Below, in pieces: positions 40,102-45,593 of a stretch of DNA of 45,593 nt. The notes beneath the pieces were generated by a model. That model had not been told where the DNA came from. It ran no database searches and worked only from the letters and a program-made list of their open reading frames with translations. A program made the position numbers and the translations under genes. Numbering within the stretch: the first letter of the stretch is position 1; every line of letters starts with the position of its first letter. The stretch comes from Clostridia bacterium (GTDB lineage: Bacteria > Bacillota > Clostridia > Christensenellales > Aristaeellaceae), in assembly GCA_030529995.1 (NCBI GenBank), contig JAUMVT010000010.1, positions 1-45,593 on the forward strand, in the 5' to 3' direction.

Positions 40102-41322
40102 TTATTCTCCCTTCATGATTTCGTATTCTTCCTTGGGGTATGCCGTGAACCGTACCATACCGTTTTCATCTTCAAACCGCTGAACGACCACCGGCTCCTG
40201 CACATGCCAGCCTTCTGTTGCTTTCGCCGGTAGGAAAATGCCTTTGCAGGAGGAAGCACGCTTCTTAATGTTTGTACTGCAGACCCAGTATTCATCTCTG
40301 CCGTTATTGCACCACTTGTGATGCAAGACCGCACCGCAATGTGGGCAGTACATCATCCCGGATAATGGATAGCGACTATGGCAGGAACGTGGGCTTGCTT
40401 TCGGCGATTGCCTTTTTTTGTTTGCCCCGGCAATAGAAGCTGTCCGCGCATCCAAGACGTGCTGTACCTGTTCCCACTGGGCAGGTGATACAATCGGCTC
40501 ATGATCCTCTCTTACATACCAGCTTTGAACTTCTCCGTGGTTACAACAGGTTTTGCGGTTGGCGTCTTTGAATGTTTTCTGTAAAAGTAAATCGCCTTTG
40601 TACATCACATTGTGAAGCACATCGGCGACCTGACCGTCCGTCCACAGCTTGCCTTCAGGGGACGGAATATTCTGCTTGTTCAGTTTTGCTCGGATTTTTG
40701 AGCACCACACGCCCTGCTCCGCTAAGTCGAAGATCGTTCTGACGACGCGCGCCTGTTCTTCCTTCACCAGAATACTGCCGTCTTTCCCGGCACGGAACCC
40801 ATAGGTCTTTGCGGTTCGAGCCATCGGAATACCCTTTTCAAAACGATGTCTGCATGACATTTTGATCAGCTGGCTTCCGGAGTCGCTTTCGCCCTGTGCA
40901 AATGCAGCCTTGATGGTCAGCATCAGCTCGCCTGTCGCCGTTAGCGTATTGATTCTCTGTAGTTCAAAGTATACGCCGATGCCGAGACTTTTCAGTTCCC
41001 GCGTTGCCTTGAGCAATGTTTCCGTGTTTCTCGCAAACCGGGAAACGCTCTTCACCATGACGAGGTCAAACTTGCCTTGCCGTGCATCACGCAGCATGGC
41101 TTGAAACTGAGGGCGCTGATTGATAAAACCGCTTATGCCGTCATCCACATAGACCCCGGCAAATACCCATGCCGGGTTGGACGTAATGAGCGTAGAAAAA
41201 TGCTCTTTCTGCGCTTCAAGGGATTCTTCCAGATCTTCCGAGGAAGTTGAAACGCGCACATACGCGCATACGCGGAGCCGTTTTTCTGTCGGCTTCTTTG
41301 CCTTAATCACCTTTACCCGCAT
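40102..41322 (-). CDS. Large serine recombinase 3
   Basis: 406 residues from the ATG at 41322, which has AAAGGAG 7 nt upstream; the frame runs 13 codons further back without a better site. The catalytic Ser25 lies in YVRVST, and SRFARN near 95 is typical. The Recombinase domain is followed by a zinc ribbon (CPHC and two later Cys) near 325-350. First gene of the leftward pair with recombinase 2. Confidence 0.93.
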   Translation of the reverse strand: MRVKVIKAKKPTEKRLRVCAYVRVSTSSEDLEESLEAQKEHFSTLITSNPAWVFAGVYVDDGISGFINQRPQFQAMLRDARQGKFDLVMVKSVSRFARNTETLLKATRELKSLGIGVYFELQRINTLTATGELMLTIKAAFAQGESDSGSQLIKMSCRHRFEKGIPMARTAKTYGFRAGKDGSILVKEEQARVVRTIFDLAEQGVWCSKIRAKLNKQNIPSPEGKLWTDGQVADVLHNVMYKGDLLLQKTFKDANRKTCCNHGEVQSWYVREDHEPIVSPAQWEQVQHVLDARTASIAGANKKRQSPKASPRSCHSRYPLSGMMYCPHCGAVLHHKWCNNGRDEYWVCSTNIKKRASSCKGIFLPAKATEGWHVQEPVVVQRFEDENGMVRFTAYPKEEYEIMKGE

Positions 41323-41369
41323 ACCGTTCTCTCCTTTCCTTGAGGGTGTTATATCAATCACTCAAAAGC

Positions 41370-41420
41370 GCCGATAAGTCAAGCAATTCAAGGATATTTC
41401 TTATTGCTTGAGGTATCGGC
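41370..41420. repeat. 51-bp imperfect palindrome upstream of recombinase 3
   Basis: Outer arms GCCGATA (41370-41376) and TATCGGC (41414-41420) and inner arms CAAGCAAT (41380-41387) and ATTGCTTG (41403-41410) are perfect; the bases between the arms mismatch at two positions. It ends 48 bp before the recombinase 3 start. Its size is that of a large-serine-recombinase attachment site, but it could also be an operator or a second terminator. Confidence 0.7.
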
Positions 41421-41427
41421 AAGGGTC

Positions 41428-41459
41428 AAAAAAGAAGAGGCCGGATGGATTCCAGCCTC
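41428..41459 (-). terminator. Terminator after endolysin
   Basis: On the minus strand GAGGCTGG (41452-41459) pairs with CCGGCCTC (41437-41444, one G-U), followed by a T-rich run. It closes the phage lysis/tail transcript. Confidence 0.8.
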
Positions 41460-41466
41460 ATCAAGT

Positions 41467-42543
41467 TCATATGATTTTAGAATAGCTTCCGGACACCCAG
41501 CCCACGCGAGAGCCAATGACAATCGCATGCCAACCGTTCTGCGCGGTCGCCACCAGCGGGAAGGTGCTGCCCGGCGCAACCGCTGAAATACGCGCATACG
41601 CCGTGCCGTTGCCATAGCGGACGTTTACTTTGCCGCCTTCGGAGACAATGACCACAGCCGTACCAACCGAATCAGGTTCTTCCGGGGTAGGCTGCTCCGT
41701 CATTTCCGGCTGTCCGTCATCGTCCGCAATCGCGTCCATCAGCGCTGCGTGTGTCTTGTCGCTATACGTGCCGTCCGCTTCCAGACCGGCTTTCTTCTGG
41801 AACGCCAGCAGCGCCTTTTCCGTTTCAGCGCCAAACTCAGCATCCGCGCCATACTTGGGCAGCGTGTAGCCCAGCTGCATCAAAAGCTCCTGCATGGCTT
41901 TTACGTCGGATCCCACCATGCCCCGTTTCAGCAAACGGCTTCCCAGCGCAATTTCCGGTTCCGAACTCTCAGCAGTGGCTTCTCCGTACTGAATGAAGGG
42001 CAGCTTGTACCAGTACTTCCACGTGCGCTCGCTTACCTTCGTGCGCACACAGCCGTAATTGAAGCCGCGCCATTCTACGGCATAGCCGTCGCCGACATAA
42101 TAGCCCACATGCCCGTCTGTGTGCAGCGCAAGCCCTACGGTCTCCGGCAGCGTGTCAATGGTGCCCCAATCCATGCCCTTGGATTTCGCCCACGAGAACA
42201 TGGAGTTCGCTCCCTTGTCCGGGCAGCCGTTTGCACCGTACTTGTTGGAAACAGCGCTGTCCGTGCCGATTGCATCCAGCATGGCCTGACCTCCATCCGA
42301 CCACGCATATCCCTTTGCACCGCCGATGCAGTCGCAAACCACCTTCTTATCCCGGATGTCCTGCTTGTACCGGTTCATGCGAGACGAGGTGTAATGGGAC
42401 GGATATTGCTTGGACTTTCTGTTCAAGAGGCTGGTGGTGGCCTTGTAGCCGCAGCAGCCGTACCAATAAGGCTGGCCTACCATCTTCAGACAGTAGGCCG
42501 CGAAGTGCTCATTGGTAAAAGGAGTGGCAATTCGTTCGCTCAT
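41467..42543 (-). CDS. Phage endolysin (NlpC/P60-like cysteine peptidase, PG-binding, SH3)
   Basis: 358 residues. Residues ~1-195 form a cysteine peptidase-like domain, with Cys72 in CDCIGGAKGYA and a His in GHVGYYVG near 145. Residues ~205-270 are a PG_binding_1 domain (VGSDVKAMQELLMQLGY), then an acidic Pro linker, then an SH3-like domain (~298-358, VNVRYGNGTAYARIS). It degrades peptidoglycan for release of phage. It overlaps the holin by 4 bp (ATGA). Confidence 0.9.
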   Translation of the reverse strand: MSERIATPFTNEHFAAYCLKMVGQPYWYGCCGYKATTSLLNRKSKQYPSHYTSSRMNRYKQDIRDKKVVCDCIGGAKGYAWSDGGQAMLDAIGTDSAVSNKYGANGCPDKGANSMFSWAKSKGMDWGTIDTLPETVGLALHTDGHVGYYVGDGYAVEWRGFNYGCVRTKVSERTWKYWYKLPFIQYGEATAESSEPEIALGSRLLKRGMVGSDVKAMQELLMQLGYTLPKYGADAEFGAETEKALLAFQKKAGLEADGTYSDKTHAALMDAIADDDGQPEMTEQPTPEEPDSVGTAVVIVSEGGKVNVRYGNGTAYARISAVAPGSTFPLVATAQNGWHAIVIGSRVGWVSGSYSKII

Positions 42544-42992
42544 TCCTGCTCACCCTCCTGTGGATTGTCCTTCTTCTCATCGGCGCGCCCATGCAGCTGC
42601 GCCAGCACATCCTTCATCTTGTCGGGAATGGGCAGGCCGATGTGGGCAGCATTCTCCAGCAGAGACAGACCCTCATTGGACAGGTAGAAACAGATCACGG
42701 CGCTGCGCAGCGCGGAGCCGGTGCCCACAATGTGGATGTCCACCACGTTGGCCACGCCCACCAGCATCAGGATCAGCACCTTCTTGCAGATGCCCTTAAA
42801 GCCCACGGCGCTGGACAGCTTCTTGTCGATTACCGCGCACATCAGGCCGGTGATATAGTCCAGCACCATGAAAATGATCAGCGCAATCATCAGTCCGTCC
42901 ATGCCTCCCAAGAAATAGCCCAGCCAGCCGCCAATGGCAGCAACGGCCATCTGAATCTTCGCCCAGATGATGTCAATGGAAAAGTTTCTCAT
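42540..42992 (-). CDS. Phage holin family protein
   Basis: 150 residues from the ATG at 42992, which has AGGAGG upstream. Three to four hydrophobic segments (~12-35, 38-58, 70-95) and a charged tail match the toxin-secretion/phage lysis holin family. It makes membrane lesions through which the endolysin acts. The longer frame to 43019 lacks a good ribosome site. Confidence 0.9.
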   Translation of the reverse strand: MRNFSIDIIWAKIQMAVAAIGGWLGYFLGGMDGLMIALIIFMVLDYITGLMCAVIDKKLSSAVGFKGICKKVLILMLVGVANVVDIHIVGTGSALRSAVICFYLSNEGLSLLENAAHIGLPIPDKMKDVLAQLHGRADEKKDNPQEGEQE

Positions 42993-43021
42993 GTTCAAAA
43001 CCTCCTGTCTTGATTGCATAG

Positions 43022-43048
43022 AAAAACGACCGTCCGAAAAGACAGTCG
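43022..43048 (-). terminator. Terminator between tail and lysis genes
   Basis: On the minus strand an 8-bp stem (CGACTGTC with GACGGTCG, one G-U) with a 6-nt loop is followed by TTTTTC. The holin may then need its own start or readthrough. Confidence 0.7.
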
Positions 43049-43049
43049 A

Positions 43050-43445
43050 TCATGCTTGCTTTTGCCACCCGATGGGATAAACCTCCGGGTTCCACACACA
43101 GTGTGGCAGGCGGCAGATATATCGAGTGCCGTTGTAAGTGACCTTATCGCCTACCTGATACGCTGTGCCCGCGCTGGTGGGCTGGACATACTCCGGCCAT
43201 TCCTCCGTTTCTTCGGAGGGTGATATGCTTTGCTGCAGAGCGCGAACCGCTGCCCACAGGGCGTTGATTTCTGCTGCATAGTCATATTCAGGTGCTGCGC
43301 CTTCCTGTGCCTGCAGGGTCAATTCCTGACGTTCATCGTCTGTCAGCTTCCCCTCGATGTGATACTGGTCGATGCAGTTCAGCAGCGACTTTAAGTCGTA
43401 ATTCTTGCCTTGGATAACCTGCTCAAATACTTCTTTCAAGATCAT
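43050..43445 (-). CDS. Small phage tail-associated protein with carbohydrate-binding-like C-terminus
   Basis: 131 residues. The N-terminal half is helical. The C-terminal part (EWPEYVQPTSAGTAYQVGDKVTYNGTRYIC...WNPEVYPIGWQ) looks like a CBM5/12-type chitin/carbohydrate-binding fold common in phage tail proteins. ATG at 43445 is preferred over GTG at 43448, with AAAGGAG in front. It lies 9 nt downstream of the large tail gene. Confidence 0.75.
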   Translation of the reverse strand: MILKEVFEQVIQGKNYDLKSLLNCIDQYHIEGKLTDDERQELTLQAQEGAAPEYDYAAEINALWAAVRALQQSISPSEETEEWPEYVQPTSAGTAYQVGDKVTYNGTRYICRLPHCVWNPEVYPIGWQKQA

Positions 43446-43454
43446 CACGCTCCT

Positions 43455-45593
43455 TTAGGTTCCAATAGCGATCCAGTCAACTGCGCGGTTAGTTGAAAAA
43501 CTGCCGCCGACAACAATGCTAGCCTGTGTCGTTGTTTTGCTGTGTACCTTGATGGCACCATTATCACCCGACCAGTTGGCTGCTGTTGTGGAATACGTCA
43601 CAATCACTTTCGGCACAGCAGTAAATCCTGCGGATGCATAGCTGATGGTTACAGCACTATTGCCGTTGATGGTGGTAGATCCGGATGCAATCTTGAACGG
43701 CAACCGTGCCGATGGAATCGTTCCGGAAGTCAAATTGTCCGCATTGCTGACACCAAGGTTTGCTCGTGCGGCTTCTGCGCTGCTTGCGCCTGTGCCGCCG
43801 TTAGCCAAAGGGATGGGTGTCGCCATGCCTGCGTGAAACAGGCGGTAGGAAGCCCATGTGCCGCCCGTGCAGGTGCGCAGCAGTACGGCAAAATCCAAAC
43901 TCGCCTGATACGCCGCGTTGCGCACCTCCAGCATTCGGCGGTTGTTGCCCGTGCTGTCCTCCCACGAGGAAAAGGAGGATGCGCCTACATACGATCCTTC
44001 AAAAACCGTCCGATTGGTGGTGCTGTTGTAGGTGGGCATCAGGTACAGGGACGGATACAGGTAACCCGAAATAGCGAGGTTGCCGGTCATGGTATCTCCG
44101 GCCTTTTTGACCGCGCCCAGCTTCGTACAAGCTGCGGACGCGGTTTCAGCGCCGGTGCCGCCCTGATCTACGCCCAGCGGCTCGGAAAGCAGCAGCGGCC
44201 AGCCGAATTCCACCTTGCCCGCGTTTTCTGCGACCTTGCCAAAGGCTATGCCGGAGCCGTCTTTGTAGAAATCCATCATGACCTGCTTCGTGCCGATGGA
44301 CACCGTCTGCTCGATGTAGTAGAACACATCCTGTACGCGAATCTTGATGTCGTAGCTGCTGAGTGCATCAAAGGTCGGCGAAAGCAGAAGATTGGATTCA
44401 TCGATGGCATAATCTGTGGGTGTGAGCGTTGCTGCGGAAACCCATGACTCGGCGCTGCTGAGCCTGTAGTACACCGTGCAGGACAGCGTATTCTTGCCGC
44501 CCACGGATGAGGTGCTTGCCTTTGCGGAGATCCGCACCTTCGTACCATCTGTCTGGGCAGCCGTGCCGTCCTCATTGCAGCGCTCGGCGGTAAACTGGGA
44601 AAGCGACGGCGGCGAGTAATCCAGCACGGTAATTGTTTGAGTGGTGCTGGCTGTGCGGCCACGAGAGTCGGTGACGGTTACGGTCAACGTAAGCGTACCT
44701 GCCGTGTTCAGCGTATTGGTGGTAAAGGACGAACCAGAATAGGTCACGCTGTCGATGCTGGTGCGATAGGCTGAAATGCTGCTGCCCTGCGCGCCAGTTG
44801 CCGTGATGCTGACCGACAGCTTGCTTCGCGTCCGCACATAGCCGCCGAAGCGGTCGGCAATGCCGGAAGTCGCTTCAGAAAACGCCACATTGGAAATAGA
44901 CGGCACAACGGACGCAGGCACCGTCAGCTGAAAAGCACAGGTATTTGTTGAAACGAGATTGCCGTTGACATAGGTGTCGCACAGAATCGTGCCCCAGCCG
45001 GAGGTCGCGTTCGGGATCTGTTCGGCCAGTGAAACGGGCGGCGTCCACGTGCAGGAGGCGGTTACGCCTGTGGCAATCGTTCCGTTTGCCGAAAAGAAGC
45101 TGTAGCGAATGGTGTGCGTGGCGATACTGCTCTGCCGGTTCGTATAGATCGTGACCGCCGTGCCCATTTCAAAAGAAGTCTTGGAAAGACTGGGTTTAGA
45201 AGCAGCCTCTTCATACGTCACCGTGATAGTGCATTCCGACCATTGCAGGTAGTTTGTAGAATATCCTTGCGAGCTCTTCACTGGGCTGGGATTGTACAGG
45301 CAGATGGTATTGTTGCCTTCCGCAATGTACGCCGCCAGATTGTTCAGCAGATCGCCGCTGAGCGTATAGGTGCTGGTATTTCCGTAGAACGCACCGGTGA
45401 ATGTGCCCAGTGCGTCGCCGCAATAGCCGAGACCCGTAATGCCCGACTGGGACGCAGACTGGTAATTGGCCTTTCGGACATACACGGTTTTCGTGTGCCC
45501 GGTGCCGTAGCCCGCCTGCGCCGCCACAACGCGCAGGGAAATCCCCGTGATGACCTTGCCGCTCAGCGCCATGCCCGCGAAATGCACGATGCC
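43455..45593 (-). CDS. Phage minor tail protein (DUF859-like), 5' end outside window
   Basis: About 712 residues visible, open at the window's right edge. The long middle part (~110-440) is made of Ser/Thr-rich immunoglobulin-like repeats as in siphovirus minor tail proteins of the DUF859 type. The C-terminal part has the tail-fibre motif GGTGA...NLG twice (DQGGTGAETA and LANGGTGASSAEAARANLG). It probably serves in host attachment. The visible start GTG at 45587 has open frame before it, so it is partial. Confidence 0.85.
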   Translation of the reverse strand, partial: GIVHFAGMALSGKVITGISLRVVAAQAGYGTGHTKTVYVRKANYQSASQSGITGLGYCGDALGTFTGAFYGNTSTYTLSGDLLNNLAAYIAEGNNTICLYNPSPVKSSQGYSTNYLQWSECTITVTYEEAASKPSLSKTSFEMGTAVTIYTNRQSSIATHTIRYSFFSANGTIATGVTASCTWTPPVSLAEQIPNATSGWGTILCDTYVNGNLVSTNTCAFQLTVPASVVPSISNVAFSEATSGIADRFGGYVRTRSKLSVSITATGAQGSSISAYRTSIDSVTYSGSSFTTNTLNTAGTLTLTVTVTDSRGRTASTTQTITVLDYSPPSLSQFTAERCNEDGTAAQTDGTKVRISAKASTSSVGGKNTLSCTVYYRLSSAESWVSAATLTPTDYAIDESNLLLSPTFDALSSYDIKIRVQDVFYYIEQTVSIGTKQVMMDFYKDGSGIAFGKVAENAGKVEFGWPLLLSEPLGVDQGGTGAETASAACTKLGAVKKAGDTMTGNLAISGYLYPSLYLMPTYNSTTNRTVFEGSYVGASSFSSWEDSTGNNRRMLEVRNAAYQASLDFAVLLRTCTGGTWASYRLFHAGMATPIPLANGGTGASSAEAARANLGVSNADNLTSGTIPSARLPFKIASGSTTINGNSAVTISYASAGFTAVPKVIVTYSTTAANWSGDNGAIKVHSKTTTQASIVVGGSFSTNRAVDWIAIGT

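Noticed and set aside
41370-41420. Palindrome as the attP of this element
   Set aside because: After integration attP should be split between the two element ends, and this site is inside the element, about 4.8 kb from the comM junction, so it is kept only as a repeat of unknown role.
1-45593. tRNA, rRNA, CRISPR array or insertion sequence
   Set aside because: No cloverleaf, rRNA-like stretch, regularly spaced repeat or transposase gene was seen by eye; weak tRNA-like folds cannot be fully excluded without a covariance search.

Overview
The window looks like chromosome from an anaerobic gut-type Clostridia (Bacillota). The low-GC Gram-positive marker genes darA, holB and ricT sit together, DUF1292 and CpXC proteins are present, almost every gene has an AGGAGG-type ribosome binding site, and the phage genes are of Clostridia type. 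By eye the host part is moderately GC-rich. The solute-binding protein has an Ala-x-Ala signal peptide and no lipobox, which fits some Clostridia lineages better than others. I cannot name a genus.

Layout. 1-1591: end of an unrecognised coiled-coil protein. 1717-9110: a uronate catabolic block, with a leftward operon uxaB-uxaA-kduI-kduD divergent from a LacI-type regulator and uxaC. 9188-22696: mostly housekeeping genes: NADP isocitrate dehydrogenase, a 56-residue 2[4Fe-4S] ferredoxin, the darA-holB-ricT operon, an ABC-F ATPase, a CpXC protein, a wall-associated protein, a metallophosphoesterase divergent from a flavin reductase/hexapeptide-protein pair, a DUF1292 protein, a PadR operon and exonuclease III. 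22779-25614: leftward operon iclR-eda-kdgK. 25730-35864: a LacI regulator divergent from a sugar ABC transporter operon that continues into a heparinase II/III-like lyase, a DUF2264 protein, a GH88 unsaturated glucuronyl hydrolase and an F5/8-type-C-like protein. 35907-36539: the 3' part of comM, cut off at its Walker B motif. 36540-45593 (window end): a prophage-like element with three large serine recombinases, a 146-residue protein of unknown function, and lysis and tail genes.

How it fits together. Uronate-containing oligosaccharides are probably imported by the ABC transporter (its ATPase is not here). They are then cut in the cytoplasm by the lyase, DUF2264 and GH88 enzymes, none of which has a signal peptide. 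Unsaturated uronate goes through KduI and KduD to 2-keto-3-deoxygluconate (KDG). Saturated uronate goes through UxaC, UxaB and UxaA to the same KDG. KdgK and Eda then give pyruvate and glyceraldehyde-3-phosphate. Two LacI regulators and one IclR regulator sit next to promoters that carry matching palindromes.

The most notable parts are the comM insertion, the three-recombinase module with its 146-residue partner, a 51-bp imperfect palindrome beside the third recombinase, an ABC-F protein whose second ATPase site has lost key residues, a metallophosphoesterase with an altered GNHD motif, and several compact promoter arrangements. Promoters, operators and terminators were found by eye and are predictions.
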